Shown in pieces: positions 35,722 to 44,967 of a stretch of DNA of 64,000 nucleotides (positions are counted from its first letter, which is position 1; each line of letters begins with the position of its first letter). The stretch lies in the NCBI RefSeq assembly GCF_000729995.1, contig NZ_JNFG01000004.1:124001-188000 (forward strand), in the 5' to 3' direction. The notes below the pieces were generated by a model. That model was not told where the DNA came from, did no database searches, and worked only from the letters and a program-made list of their open reading frames with translations. Origin of the DNA: Caballeronia sordidicola (GTDB taxonomy: Bacteria; Pseudomonadota; Gammaproteobacteria; Burkholderiales; Burkholderiaceae). The position numbers and the translations under genes were made by a program.

Positions 35722-37182
35722 TTACTGGAGAAGCTTCAGAACTTGCTGCGGGTTGGAGTTGGCTTGCGCCAGCACCGAGATACCTGCTTGTTGCAGCACT
35801 TGCGCCTTGCTCAGGTTGGCCGTTTCTGCAGCGAAGTCGGCGTCCGTGATTTGCGACTGGGCGCCCGACAAGTCGGTCGATTGCGATTGCTGTGCCGAGG
35901 AGATCGACGTGAAACGGTTTTGAGCAGCACCCAGGGTTGCCTGGATGTTGTTGACCGTTGCGAGCGCGTTGTCGATCGATTCCATTGCAGCGTTCGCGCC
36001 TGCCGTCGTGCTGACGTCGACTGCCGAAATTGCCGGCGGTGCATTGTTGCTGGCAACCGTCGACAGCACGCCGCCGGCGACGCCCGTACCACCGGCTGCA
36101 CCCGGAGTACCAAGGGTTGAGCCTGCTTTACCGCCGATGAGCGCAAACGTCGCAGGCGTCGTGCCTGGAACAGCCGCCGTGAGGGTGAAGTTGCTCGTTA
36201 TAGCGGCGCTGGTGTTCGCGAGCTGATTGCCGTTCTGATCAAAGAACTGCAATCCTGAGTTACCGTCCGACTTCACTGTAATCGACGTGATAGCGCTGGC
36301 GCTGGTCGATGCAGCTCCTGTGGCCGGGTCGATCGAGATGTTCGAAATCGTGCCAAGGGTTTCGCCGGCGGTCAACGCAGTGGTGTTATCAGCGCTGATC
36401 GCGGTTACAGCATTCGCTGTAGTCAGCGGGTTAGTCCCCGCGCTGTTGACCGTGAGTTGGCCGCTAGCATTCGTGGCAAACAACGCGCTCGACGTCGCTG
36501 TCGAGATGGCCTGGTTGTTCTGGTCGGTAAAGGTGTAGCCGCCGTTGCCATCGGACAAGACGTTGATCGACGTGATAGCGCCCGCTACCCCCGCGGCGGG
36601 AATCCCACCGGCCGATGTCAAGTCAAGACCCGTAATCGTGCCCAGCGTGTTGCCCTTTTGCACTGTGCCGCCGCCGAGCGAAGCTGCCGACAGGCTTTGC
36701 GTCAGGTTCAGGTCGATCGTCTGACCGACGTTCGCGCCAACCTGGAAGCTCACGTTACCTGCAGAACCGTCCAGAACGTTCTTGCCGTTGTAGTTCGTTT
36801 GCGATGCCACGCGGTTCACTTCAGCGACTTGCTGCGCTACTTCTTGTTGCAGTGCTGCCTGGTCGCTTGACGAGAGCGAGCCGCTCGACGCCTGCACTGC
36901 CAGTTGACGAATGGTTTGCAGGCTCGTCGTGATCTGCGCGAGACCGCTCGATGCCGTCTGGATCATCGAAACGCCGTCGTTCGCATTCGAAACGCCTTGG
37001 TTCAAGCCGTTGATCTGCGTTTGCATACGGTTCGAGATCGCGAGACCAGCTGCATCGTCTGCTGCGCTGTTGATGCGCTTACCGGACGACAGGCGCGTGA
37101 TGGCCTGCGACAGCGCGCTTTGCGAGGTGTTCAGGTTTTGCTGAGCAACCAGCGAGTTGATATTGCTATTGATACCGATCAT
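35722..37182 (-). CDS. fliC: Flagellin
   Basis: A 486-residue filament subunit. The conserved N-terminal D0/D1 region begins MIGINSNINSLVAQQNLN and includes RLSSGKRINSAADDAAG. The C-terminal D1/D0 region ends ISVLAQANSNPQQVLKLL. The middle (about residues 180-390) is variable and Thr/Ser/Ala/Gly-rich. AGGAG lies 8 nt before the start and a sigma-28 promoter 98 bp upstream. No second flagellin gene is adjacent. Confidence 0.97.
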   Translation of the reverse strand: MIGINSNINSLVAQQNLNTSQSALSQAITRLSSGKRINSAADDAAGLAISNRMQTQINGLNQGVSNANDGVSMIQTASSGLAQITTSLQTIRQLAVQASSGSLSSSDQAALQQEVAQQVAEVNRVASQTNYNGKNVLDGSAGNVSFQVGANVGQTIDLNLTQSLSAASLGGGTVQKGNTLGTITGLDLTSAGGIPAAGVAGAITSINVLSDGNGGYTFTDQNNQAISTATSSALFATNASGQLTVNSAGTNPLTTANAVTAISADNTTALTAGETLGTISNISIDPATGAASTSASAITSITVKSDGNSGLQFFDQNGNQLANTSAAITSNFTLTAAVPGTTPATFALIGGKAGSTLGTPGAAGGTGVAGGVLSTVASNNAPPAISAVDVSTTAGANAAMESIDNALATVNNIQATLGAAQNRFTSISSAQQSQSTDLSGAQSQITDADFAAETANLSKAQVLQQAGISVLAQANSNPQQVLKLLQ

Positions 37183-37279
37183 TTGGATTTCTCCTGAAAG
37201 AACTTAAAGGGCTGTTATGGCTACTGCACGGTCCTGTTGCTTGGCGGTTCCGAGCGTGGTAGCCGGCCGCCTACATGGG

Positions 37280-37306
37280 TTAGCGGCCCATGAAAAAAAA
37301 ACTTGA
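37280..37306 (-). promoter_or_regulatory. Sigma-28 (FliA) promoter of fliC
   Basis: Read leftward, TCAAGTTT-N11-GCCGCTAA matches the consensus TAAAGTTT-N11-GCCGATAA with one mismatch per box and exact spacing. The transcript would have a leader of about 90 nt. Confidence 0.85.
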
Positions 37307-37429
37307 GGACTTGAGTAAGGATTTGTAGGGAGAATAGCGAATGACCGGTCGCCTGCGAGCAGCAGGATTCGCGGGTATTCTTTTTCGTTCAGGTATCGCG
37401 CGTTTGCCTACAACAGCCCGGGAGCAACC

Positions 37430-38377
37430 ATGCAGCACCGCACTATCGGTAAGTCAGACCTCAAAGTCGCGCCGCTCGTTTTCGGCGGAAATGTATTCGG
37501 CTGGACCGCCGACGAACGTACGTCGTTCTCCATCCTCGACGCCTTCGTCGACCACGGTCTTAATTTCATCGATACCGCCGACGTCTATTCCGCCTGGGTC
37601 GACGGCCACCAGGGCGGCGAGTCGGAGACGATCATCGGCAAGTGGCTCAAGGAAAGCGGCAAGCGCGACAAGATCGTGCTGGCGACCAAGGTCGGCCTGC
37701 TGAGCACGCGCACGGGGCTGTCGGCGGCGAATATCGAGGCTGCCGTCAACGACTCGCTCAAACGCCTGAAGACGGATTACATCGACGTCTATTTTTCCCA
37801 TCGAGACGACGATAAAACGCCCCTGCTCGACACGCTCGGTGCGTATCAAAAGCTGATTACGGCAGGGAAAGTGCGCGTAATTGGTGCGTCCAATTACAGC
37901 GGCGAAAGGCTGGAGGAGGCGCTGAAGATATCGGCGAAAGAGGGGATTGCGGGTTATCAGGTGCTTCAGCCTGAATACAATCTTTATGATCGCGCCGGCT
38001 ATGAGAATGACCTGGAACCGGTAATCAAGGCGCACAAGGTGTCGGTTGTGACCTATTACAGCCTGGCGAGCGGTTTCCTGAGCGGAAAATACAGATCCAA
38101 AGCCGATACCGAGAACAGTGCCCGAGGCGCGAAAGTGTCGGGCTACCTGAACGACCGGGGCTTGAGAATTGTTAAAGCGCTGGTTAAAGTGTCAGACCGC
38201 TATGACACGGAGCCGGCGGCAGTCGCGCTTGCGTGGCTGATCGCGCGGCCGGGCGTCACGGCGCCGATCGCGAGCGCGACATCGGTCAAGCAGCTCGAAA
38301 CCCTGGCCCACGCGACCCGGATTACTTTGACGCCTGAAGACGTCGCACTCCTCGACGAAGCCAGCAATCCGGACTGA
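37430..38377 (+). CDS. Aldo/keto reductase
   Basis: A 315-residue NADPH-dependent oxidoreductase, TIM barrel. The catalytic tetrad is visible: Asp and Tyr in FIDTADVYSAW, Lys in VLATKVGLL, His in VYFSHRDDD. Text follows the YajO/general stress protein 69-like group. The ribosome site GGGAGC precedes the ATG. It is divergent from fliC and followed by its own terminator. The substrate is unknown. Confidence 0.92.
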   Translation: MQHRTIGKSDLKVAPLVFGGNVFGWTADERTSFSILDAFVDHGLNFIDTADVYSAWVDGHQGGESETIIGKWLKESGKRDKIVLATKVGLLSTRTGLSAANIEAAVNDSLKRLKTDYIDVYFSHRDDDKTPLLDTLGAYQKLITAGKVRVIGASNYSGERLEEALKISAKEGIAGYQVLQPEYNLYDRAGYENDLEPVIKAHKVSVVTYYSLASGFLSGKYRSKADTENSARGAKVSGYLNDRGLRIVKALVKVSDRYDTEPAAVALAWLIARPGVTAPIASATSVKQLETLAHATRITLTPEDVALLDEASNPD

Positions 38378-38739
38378 AATCGGCAAAAAGCACGCATCAT
38401 CATGGGGTTGCCCGTCTGCAAACCTCCGCACACAGGTGTTTCGGGGTTGGCGACGGGGCGACGATCTGATAACATCTCGCCCGAATCGAGATTTTTGCCC
38501 GATGGCGCAGCTATTTTTAAGCGACGCCGGGCGGCCCGAAGTGCGCTGTTCGTTTTCGACAGACTGCGCATGCCGTGATCGGCGGTGAAATCCCACCTCT
38601 CTCTTTTCCGGCCTCCGTGGCCGCTTTGCTCGTGTCCGCTGTTGTTGGGTGGACGATCGGAGTGCCGGCGCGCGGCGTTGCCTTAGTCGGTACGCTTCGC
38701 CGCGCAGTCAGAAAAACGTATCAGCGATTTAGGACATCC
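38378..38739. other. Intergenic region between aldo/keto reductase and rpsU
   Basis: Contains the reductase terminator at 38474-38496. The remaining 240 bp should hold the rpsU promoter and leader. An open frame entering rpsU from 38575 has no family support upstream of 38740. Confidence 0.5.
38474..38496 (+). terminator. Terminator of the aldo/keto reductase gene
   Basis: ATCTCG/CGAGAT stem with a 7-nt loop followed by a T-run. Confidence 0.65.
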
Positions 38740-38952
38740 ATGACCACTATTGTTTTGAAAGAAAACGAGCCGTTCGACGTTGCGATCCGTCGCTTTCGCC
38801 GGACCATCGAAAAGAACGGCCTGATCGCCGAACTTCGCGAACGTCAGTCGTATGAAAAGCCGACGACGGCACGCAAGCGCAAGAAGGCGGCAGCAGTCAG
38901 CCGTCTGCGCAAGCGTCTGCGCAGCCAGATGCTGCCCAAGAAGCTTCACTAA
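38740..38952 (+). CDS. rpsU: 30S ribosomal protein S21
   Basis: A 70-residue, very basic protein. It starts [19 protein letters not shown] and ends in an Arg/Lys-rich tail ([14 protein letters not shown]). The length is exact for bS21. The start is set by GGACATCC and the family start. S21 binds near the anti-Shine-Dalgarno region of the small subunit. Burkholderia genomes carry several rpsU copies, and the one beside fliC is a recognised location. Confidence 0.96.
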   Translation: MTTIVLKENEPFDVAIRRFRRTIEKNGLIAELRERQSYEKPTTARKRKKAAAVSRLRKRLRSQMLPKKLH

Positions 38953-39264
38953 GTCTTGGCGGTCGCAGCCTGATTGATAGGCTGCACCAAGCAAAACGGC
39001 GATGCCGCCCGCAAGGGTTGCATCGCCGTTTTGCTTGTCTGGTTTGATTTGCCGGTTTTAGTTGTGGCTTTACTTCGGCTCGCGGCTCAGCTTGTCCGGG
39101 TCGCCTTGGCTGGAATTCTCTGGCTGGTTTTTTTGGATTCCTGGCTCACGCACGCCTGAGCGAATCTTCCTCATTTTTCGCTCTTGTCGCGGCTTGGCGG
39201 ACCATCGCCTGAGCTGGCGGGCGTCTATTCGCTTCTATTCGTATTTATTTGCGTGTATTCGCGC
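38953..39264. other. Intergenic region after rpsU
   Basis: The rpsU terminator occupies 38989-39036. From 39037 to 39264 the sequence is T-rich on the plus strand with no recognised element. Confidence 0.4.
38989..39036 (+). terminator. Terminator of rpsU
   Basis: Perfect 17-bp stem, AAGCAAAACGGCGATGC with its reverse complement, around a 14-nt loop. Confidence 0.85.
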
Positions 39265-39624
39265 CTAAACAAACGCGTGCCGTTCGCCCACGCGCGCCAG
39301 AAGCTGGGGCCATTCGTCCACGTTGGAATCGTCGTGAACTTCTTCCAGTTCGATCAGCAACTCGACGATGTCCGGATCGTAGGCATTAACGTCCGACGCG
39401 TACAGCGCGCGCAACAATGAGCCGTCCTTTGCGTGCCGGTAGTACGAGATTCCAACTCCCTCGATCTCCGGCCGATACAACTCGTCGGCGATCAACGAAC
39501 CGATAGCGCACTTTCGGCCGTTGCCGCTGCGGAGGCGGCACGAACCGTTTTCATCTTCTGATACAGCCCGTTGGGTAAGCAGATGGTTGCTCACGCGTTC
39601 GTAGATGTCTCTCGCGGTTAACAT
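39265..39624 (-). CDS. Hypothetical protein, paralogue of the adjacent 39807-40232 gene
   Basis: A 119-residue acidic soluble protein with no recognised domain. Layout: ARDIYERVSNHLL at the start, CAIGSLIADELY near residue 39, EGVGISYYRHAKD, and ALYASDVNAYDPDIVELLIEL near residue 72, then VHD and a Trp. The same landmarks appear in the same order in the next gene upstream, so the two are tandem duplicates. Start at 39624 is the first ATG; its ribosome site is weak. Confidence 0.65.
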   Translation of the reverse strand: MLTARDIYERVSNHLLTQRAVSEDENGSCRLRSGNGRKCAIGSLIADELYRPEIEGVGISYYRHAKDGSLLRALYASDVNAYDPDIVELLIELEEVHDDSNVDEWPQLLARVGERHAFV

Positions 39625-39780
39625 GGCATTGCTCGTTGCTTTGACTATTGCGTTGCTCGCATGCGGCGTATTTATTTATTCGTTCGATATCTGCGCGGAC
39701 ACGATTCGTTCATGGGTCAGTGCGAGGGAATCGTTTCAGCAACCTAAGTGCCCCGCGGAGCCTCCCAAAATCCTGCCCAG

Positions 39781-39810
39781 TTCCGCTCAGTTCCGCTCAG
39801 TTCCGCTCAG
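39781..39810. repeat. Three exact 10-bp tandem repeats across a stop codon
   Basis: TTCCGCTCAG is repeated three times without change. The stop codon of the leftward orphan gene (39807-39809) lies in the third copy. Slippage would alter only sequence beyond the stop. Confidence 0.85.
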
Positions 39811-40232
39811 GCTGCTGACTTAAGTCGATCCGCCGACAAGTTGAACTGCCGGGCAATTGAGGCAAAGCGTTCACGCCATTCCCACTTGCCGAACACGTCG
39901 TGCACGTTTTGCAGGCAACTGAGCAGATCGACGGTTGTTGGATCGTAGACGTTGATGTTCGAGCGCAAGAGCGCGCGCTTCAGCGCAGCCACACCGACGT
40001 CCATGTATGCCGGCACGGTTTCCGGCCCTTTGCTGACAAAGCGAATGGGCACGCCTTCCATGGCGGTCATGTAGTCGCGCGCCTTGATGAAGCTGCCGAC
40101 AGGACAACCGCCGCAATAGCCGCGATATGCACCGCCGCCGTGCGGCAACAACGCTGCGTGGCCCTGGCCAAACAGGTGATGCACGGCACGATCGAAGATT
40201 TCCTGGTGCGTCAAAAAGTGGAGGTTTTTCAT
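39807..40232 (-). CDS. Hypothetical protein, paralogue of the 39265-39624 gene
   Basis: A 141-residue protein. The start at 40232 is chosen for GGGGAG 7 nt upstream; a longer frame to 40271 lacks one. Text: THQEIFDRAVHHLFGQG, YCGGCPVGSFIKARDY, MEGVPIRFVSKG, ALLRSNINVYDPTTVDLLSCL, VHDVFGKWEWRERF. These align with the 119-residue neighbour (EI/DI, C-x-(I/V)-GS-(L/F)-I, EGV, SD/N-(V/I)-N-x-YDP, LL-x2-L, VHD). No known fold is recognised. Several Cys near residue 40 could bind metal. Confidence 0.68.
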   Translation of the reverse strand: MKNLHFLTHQEIFDRAVHHLFGQGHAALLPHGGGAYRGYCGGCPVGSFIKARDYMTAMEGVPIRFVSKGPETVPAYMDVGVAALKRALLRSNINVYDPTTVDLLSCLQNVHDVFGKWEWRERFASIARQFNLSADRLKSAA

Positions 40233-40713
40233 TTTGGGTTCTCCCCTGCACCGACAACCGCGGTGCTTCATGGGTTTTCATCCAACAGCGTTATCAGTAT
40301 CGGACGCGGACTCGGTCGTCATAGCGCGGTCGACCACATAACCGCGTCATTTCTACGGGCTGTCTACTTTGCCGCGATCGTTCGCAGAGTCTGAATACGC
40401 TTTGGTAAGCAGAAGGAAGAGGCAGTTGCTTCGGAGTGCAACTGGCTCGCCGGAAAAAGCCGCTTACAGTGTATTTATAGCGGTTCTTTTCGGTAAAAAA
40501 GTAGTGCTATGTGCGGTTGGCCGCAATTCTGACATGATGTCTGACTTCTTGCACAGGGGCAGAATCTCCTCAAAGGCTTTGTAGTAAAGGCTTCAGAGCA
40601 TGATTCACCAAGCAGGCACGGCTATCGTCGGGATTTTCCCTGACGAGGGCTTAAACCGCGGCAGATGTTGCGAAAACGCAATACGCGTATCGGAAATTCG
40701 TAGAGCAAAGTAC
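40233..40713. other. Intergenic region between the orphan pair and tag
   Basis: About 480 bp. No credible gene; short frames lack ribosome sites and homologous text. AT-rich parts near 40480-40600 may carry the promoter of the leftward orphan gene. Confidence 0.45.
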
Positions 40714-41355
40714 CTAATTTGTTCGACGCTTGGCCGATTCGCGCTTGGGGATGGCTGTGCTGTTGCGCAACCGGCAGAAACAGGTGGACTCGTGGTCGTT
40801 GACCATGCCGGTTGCCTGCATGAACGCGTAGCAGATGGTCGTTCCGACAAACTTGCAGCCGTATTTCTTGAGGGCGCGGCTCATGGCGTCGGAGATTTCG
40901 TTGGAGGCGGGCGCCTCTGCATAGGTTGGCCGCGGGGTGTCAATGGGCGTATTGCCGACGAACGACCACACGAAATTCGCGAGCGAGCTGTGTTCCGCCT
41001 GGATGCGCTGCACCGCGCGGGCGTTAGCGACGGCCGCAGAGATCTTCGCGCGATTGCGGATGATCCGGGTGTCGAGCAGCAACCGGGCCGCGTCGTCTTC
41101 ACTGAAGGCGGCCACCCGGTCGATGTCGAAGTTGTGGAACAGAGCCCGGTAACCCTCTCGCTTGTTCAAAATGGTCAACCACGACAGCCCGGCCTGCGCG
41201 CCTTCCAGTACGAGCATTTCGAACAGGTGGCGATCATCATGAGACGCAACGCCCCATTCCTCGTCGTGATAGCGGGCGAGTGATTCGGTTGTTACCCAGC
41301 CGCAACGGTGCGGGGCGGTGTTGTCGTCTGGGTGGGCTTTCTTCGGGTTTGTCAT
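40714..41355 (-). CDS. tag: DNA-3-methyladenine glycosylase I
   Basis: A 213-residue base-excision enzyme removing 3-methyladenine. Zinc ligands are visible in HRCGWV (Cys), ARYHDEEWG (His) and GMVNDHESTCFC (His, Cys). The fold signatures FEMLVLEGAQAGLSW and KFVGTTICYAFMQATG carry substrate-site residues. Length fits Tag with a short basic C-terminal extension (KRESAKRRTN). Confidence 0.95.
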   Translation of the reverse strand: MTNPKKAHPDDNTAPHRCGWVTTESLARYHDEEWGVASHDDRHLFEMLVLEGAQAGLSWLTILNKREGYRALFHNFDIDRVAAFSEDDAARLLLDTRIIRNRAKISAAVANARAVQRIQAEHSSLANFVWSFVGNTPIDTPRPTYAEAPASNEISDAMSRALKKYGCKFVGTTICYAFMQATGMVNDHESTCFCRLRNSTAIPKRESAKRRTN

Positions 41356-41673
41356 GTCGGATTCAGGGAGTGCGAGGTTGGCGTTCGATCAGCATAGGCG
41401 CAAGGGCAAGGGGAGAATAGTCGGCCGATCGGCCTGGTTCCCGGGCGATTTGCCAAGCATGCCCGTTTCCGGCGCGACGAGACCGCTATCCGGCGGCTCC
41501 CTGGAAGCATGGGTATAACCAACAGGCACAACGTCCAGTCCCAATGGAAGTTGTCCCATGGCAGAGGGTTGCCCGATGGTGACCCGATATGCTGGTTGTC
41601 TTGCGACGTTACATGCCGCGTAGCCCGTTCGGCCGAGTGGCGGCGTGCCGGTCGTGCCGTTAAGCTTGCGGAC

Positions 41674-42576
41674 ATGACTACTTCAACCTACACACACAAG
41701 TACCTGATAGGTGTCGATGGCGGCGGCAGCGGTACGCGCGTCGTCCTGGCGGACACAGAGGGCATCGAGCTGGCACGTGCGACGAGCGGGCCGTCGGGCC
41801 TGGCGCTGGGCGTCGAGCGTGCGTGGGACGCTATTGAAGCGGCATGCTTGCGGGCCTTTGAAGCAGCGGGACTGCCATTCGAGTGGAGCACATGTGCGCT
41901 TGGCTGTGGCCTTGCTGGCGTGAATCACGCGGGTTGGCTCGCGCAGTTCCATGCAACCGCGCCGGATGGGTGCGCGCTTGCCGTCGAAAGCGACGCCTTC
42001 ACCACGTTGCTCGGCGCGCATGGAGGAGAGCCGGGCGTGATCGTGGCGCTGGGAACGGGCAGTATCGCCGCGTCACTGGATGCGGGCGGTCAGTTCGCGA
42101 TCGCGGGCGGTTATGGTTTTCCGAGCGGCGACGAGGCGAGCGGAGCGTGGTTGGGCTTGCGGGCGGTCGTGCATCTGCAGCAGGTGCTGGACAACCGCGC
42201 ACCCGCCGACGACTGGTCCGCGGCGTTGCTCGCGTGTACGGACGCGACTGATCGGGACAGCCTCGTCGTATGGCTATGCGCGGCGAATCAAACGGCTTAT
42301 GCAACGCTGGCGCCAACGGTTTTCGAACACAGAAAACATCCGTTCGCGGCGCGCCTTCTTGAGGAAGCGGGGCGTGAGATCGCAAAAATGGTGTCGGCGC
42401 TGGACCCGGATCAGTCCCTGCCGGTCGCGTTGTGCGGCGGGTTGGCCATACCACTGGCTCCGTTCGTTCCGGACGAACTGCGCAGCCGCTTGCGTCTGCC
42501 GCTCGCGGACTCCGCTGCAGGCGCTCTGCAACTCGCCCGCCACGCCGCAAGCCGGGAATCCGCCCATGAGGGCTAA
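41674..42576 (+). CDS. BadF/BadG/BcrA/BcrD-type ATPase, N-acetylglucosamine kinase-like
   Basis: A 300-residue ASKHA-fold protein. The phosphate-1 motif is GVDGGGSGTRVVLAD near residue 12, the phosphate-2 segment is VIVALGTGSIAAS, and adenosine-site glycines follow in CGGLAIPLAPF. Such proteins in proteobacteria are mostly sugar (GlcNAc) kinases. The start at 41674 begins the conserved domain; the upstream frame is unrelated. It lies 40 bp before the HAD phosphatase, so the two are probably co-transcribed. Confidence 0.85.
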   Translation: MTTSTYTHKYLIGVDGGGSGTRVVLADTEGIELARATSGPSGLALGVERAWDAIEAACLRAFEAAGLPFEWSTCALGCGLAGVNHAGWLAQFHATAPDGCALAVESDAFTTLLGAHGGEPGVIVALGTGSIAASLDAGGQFAIAGGYGFPSGDEASGAWLGLRAVVHLQQVLDNRAPADDWSAALLACTDATDRDSLVVWLCAANQTAYATLAPTVFEHRKHPFAARLLEEAGREIAKMVSALDPDQSLPVALCGGLAIPLAPFVPDELRSRLRLPLADSAAGALQLARHAASRESAHEG

Positions 42577-42615
42577 AATGCCAGGCTCCTAACGGCTTAA
42601 AGGAAAGCGCTTCCC

Positions 42616-43452
42616 ATGTACTCCATTATCGCTACCGATCTCGACGGCACCTTGCTCAACAGCGACCATCAGGTCGACCCGTTCACCGTCGAAACGGTCC
42701 GCGAACTGGAGGCGCGCGGTGTGCGTTTCATCATCGCGACGGGGCGGCATTATCGCGATGTGGTCGGGATTCGGAAAGTGCTCGGCATTGACGCTTATCT
42801 GATTACATCGAATGGCGCGCGCATTCACGCGCCGGATAACGAGCGCATTTACGCCCGCGACCTCGCTCCGGCGGTAGTGCGCCGTCTTGCCCAACCTGAT
42901 CTGGCGGGAAGCGAGCGCGTGATCGTGAATCTCTTTGCCGACGACGCCTGGCTGATCGACCGTCACGCGCCCGAATTGCTGGCGTTCCATCAGGATTCGG
43001 GCTTTGACTACGACGTGATGGACCTGCGGGAGCACGACGGCGAGAACATTGCGAAGGTGCTGTATATCGGTGAGCCGGACGATCTCAAGGTGACTGCGGC
43101 GAATCTCGAACGTGAATTCGGCGATTCCATCTACGTCACTTATTCGATGCCGGATTGTCTCGAAGTAATGACGTCTGACGTCTCGAAGGGGCGGGCGTTG
43201 CAGTTCGTGCTGGACCGGTTGGATATTGACACTGCGCATTGTGTCGCTTTTGGCGACAACATGAACGACATCGATCTGCTCGAAACTGCGGGCCGGCCGT
43301 TCATGATGAACAACGCAAATCCGGCGCTGATAAAACGGCTGCCGAATGTCCCGCGGACCGGCAACAACTTCGAGGCCGGCGTTGCGCATCAATTGCGGGC
43401 GTTGTTCGGCATGACGGATGAGCTCGCCGCGCCGGCTCGCGCTGACGAATAA
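42616..43452 (+). CDS. Cof-type HAD-IIB phosphatase
   Basis: A 278-residue haloacid-dehalogenase-superfamily phosphatase with a C2 cap. Motif I is ATDLDGTLLNSDH with both Asp, motif II is FIIATGRHYRD, motif III is KGRALQFVLDRL, and motif IV is FGDNMNDIDLLE. The group dephosphorylates small sugar phosphates and cofactors. AGGAAAG precedes the start. Together with the kinase upstream, a sugar phosphate balance role is possible. Confidence 0.92.
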   Translation: MYSIIATDLDGTLLNSDHQVDPFTVETVRELEARGVRFIIATGRHYRDVVGIRKVLGIDAYLITSNGARIHAPDNERIYARDLAPAVVRRLAQPDLAGSERVIVNLFADDAWLIDRHAPELLAFHQDSGFDYDVMDLREHDGENIAKVLYIGEPDDLKVTAANLEREFGDSIYVTYSMPDCLEVMTSDVSKGRALQFVLDRLDIDTAHCVAFGDNMNDIDLLETAGRPFMMNNANPALIKRLPNVPRTGNNFEAGVAHQLRALFGMTDELAAPARADE

Positions 43453-43540
43453 AGCAAAGGCTACACGCGCCGGGAGCAGGCGAGACCGTAACTAAACGCA
43501 GGGTCGGCCAGCATCGCAGGGGTAGCCTAAACCCGTAACA

Positions 43541-43574
43541 AGAAAGGGAGCACCTCGATCAGCCGCTCCCTTTG
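43541..43574. terminator. Terminator between the HAD gene and the small secreted-protein gene
   Basis: AAAGGGAGC/GCTCCCTTT stem, 9 bp, 13-nt loop, between convergent genes. Confidence 0.65.
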
Positions 43575-43613
43575 CTCGAACAACGCTTGGCAAACTTCTA
43601 CACGTCGCGCCGC

Positions 43614-43898
43614 TTATCCGCGACGATTCCCGACCTCGTAACCGTGGTCACTGTGATCGCAACCGGTACGGTTCCAACGTCCGCGATCCGGTCCACCCCA
43701 GCGATCGTCGCGATGTCCCCAGACGGGCGGCGGAGCGCGATAGTACGGCGCGGGTTGGACGTATACCGGCGCGGGTTGCACATATCCAGGCACGCCTAGC
43801 GACAGCCCAATAGAAAGATCCGTGTGAGCTTGCGCGGCGCCAATAGTACCTATCACGAGACCGGTGGCAACCAGCAAATGAGTGACGATGCGCTTCAT
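43614..43898 (-). CDS. Small exported Pro/Tyr-rich protein of unknown function
   Basis: A 94-residue precursor with a signal peptide ending GAAQA (about residue 24). The mature part has a YVQPAP repeat (YVQPAPVYVQPAPYY), then PPVWGHRDDRWGG and a charged tail. Similar short exported proteins are common in Burkholderia without known function. A strong AAGGAG lies 6 nt before the ATG, which supports expression. Confidence 0.75.
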   Translation of the reverse strand: MKRIVTHLLVATGLVIGTIGAAQAHTDLSIGLSLGVPGYVQPAPVYVQPAPYYRAPPPVWGHRDDRWGGPDRGRWNRTGCDHSDHGYEVGNRRG

Positions 43899-44247
43899 GG
43901 TGTTCTCCTTATAGGGCGACGCGTGTCGGATGACTCCAATCTACGCAATGGCTGTTTTACGAGTATCGACGAGTTGTTAGCAGATGAAAGTGCTGCGAAA
44001 GTTAAAAGTCAGGGTTTGTCCGCGGAGTAAATACCCGTAAAGCCCCGTCAGGTATCGTGTGTCGGACAATTCCGCAGCCTTATATAAGTAAATTGACGTT
44101 TAAAAGCCTCGCAGGGCGTAAGCCGCCATTACATTTGTCGCGGATTATTCATATTGCACCGTCATATCGACGCGATAAAAACGAATTACGTAATAAAAAA
44201 ACGGGCGCTAAGCGCCCGTTTTTTTATCGGTTTTCACCGTTTTTTAT
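43899..44247. other. Intergenic region upstream of the small exported protein and downstream of aqpZ
   Basis: No gene. The terminator at 44195-44226 serves aqpZ from the right. The rest includes AT-rich sequence around 44080-44200 with no identifiable motif. Confidence 0.45.
44195..44226. terminator. Bidirectional terminator downstream of aqpZ
   Basis: ACGGGCG/CGCCCGT stem flanked by A6 and T7. Confidence 0.9.
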
Positions 44248-44967
44248 TTACGCTGCAGCAAGCGCCCGGTTCTTCGCACCGGTCAGCAACGGATAAACCA
44301 CACCCGCGATGATGGCGCCAATGATAGGAGCCACCCAGAACAGCCACAGCTGTTCCAGTGCCGCACCGCCCACGAACAACGCCGGGCCTGTAGAACGCGC
44401 CGGGTTCACCGACGTATTCGTGACCGGAATCGAGATCAGGTGGATCAGCGTCAGGCACAGGCCAATAGCGATTGGCGCAAACCCGGCAGGTGCGCGGCTG
44501 TCGGTGGCGCCCAGGATCACGAACAGGAAGAAGAACGTCATCACGACTTCACACACGAGCGCTGCGATCATTGTGTAATGACCCGGCGAGTGATCGCCGT
44601 AACCATTGGTGGCAAAGCCGCTGGCAACCAGGTCGAAGCCCGGCGCGCCGCTGGCGATCACCGACAACACGTACGCGCCGATTACGCCACCCACGACTTG
44701 GGCCGCAATGTACGGAACCAGGTCGCGGACCGGGAAGCGTCCTGCGACCGTCAAACCGACGCTCACCGCCGGGTTCAGGTGGCAACCGGAAATGTGGCCG
44801 ATGGCGTAGGCCATGGTGAGAACAGTCAGGCCGAACGCAAGCGCAACGCCCGCGAAGCCGATACCAAGTTGAGGGTAACCCGCGGCCAGCACTGCGCTGC
44901 CGCAGCCGCCCAGCACGAGCCAGAACGTACCAAACATTTCTGCGCCGAGGCGCTGTCCTAATCGCAT
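44248..44967 (-). CDS. aqpZ: Aquaporin Z
   Basis: A 239-residue inner-membrane water channel with six helices. The two pore NPA boxes are [11 protein letters not shown] near residue 65 and [12 protein letters not shown] near residue 190; the Arg after the second NPA is the selectivity-filter Arg. Length and text match bacterial AqpZ rather than GlpF. The start at 44967 ([10 protein letters not shown]) has AGGA upstream and avoids an extra hydrophobic leader in the longer frame to 45024. Confidence 0.94.
   Translation of the reverse strand: MRLGQRLGAEMFGTFWLVLGGCGSAVLAAGYPQLGIGFAGVALAFGLTVLTMAYAIGHISGCHLNPAVSVGLTVAGRFPVRDLVPYIAAQVVGGVIGAYVLSVIASGAPGFDLVASGFATNGYGDHSPGHYTMIAALVCEVVMTFFFLFVILGATDSRAPAGFAPIAIGLCLTLIHLISIPVTNTSVNPARSTGPALFVGGAALEQLWLFWVAPIIGAIIAGVVYPLLTGAKNRALAAA

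Noticed and set aside
39605-39823. Small plus-strand membrane-like protein
   Set aside because: It starts on top of the divergent orphan gene's start codon, lacks a ribosome site, and its tail reads through the 10-bp tandem repeat.
40600-41283. Plus-strand 227-codon frame
   Set aside because: Antisense to tag, which has all four zinc ligands.
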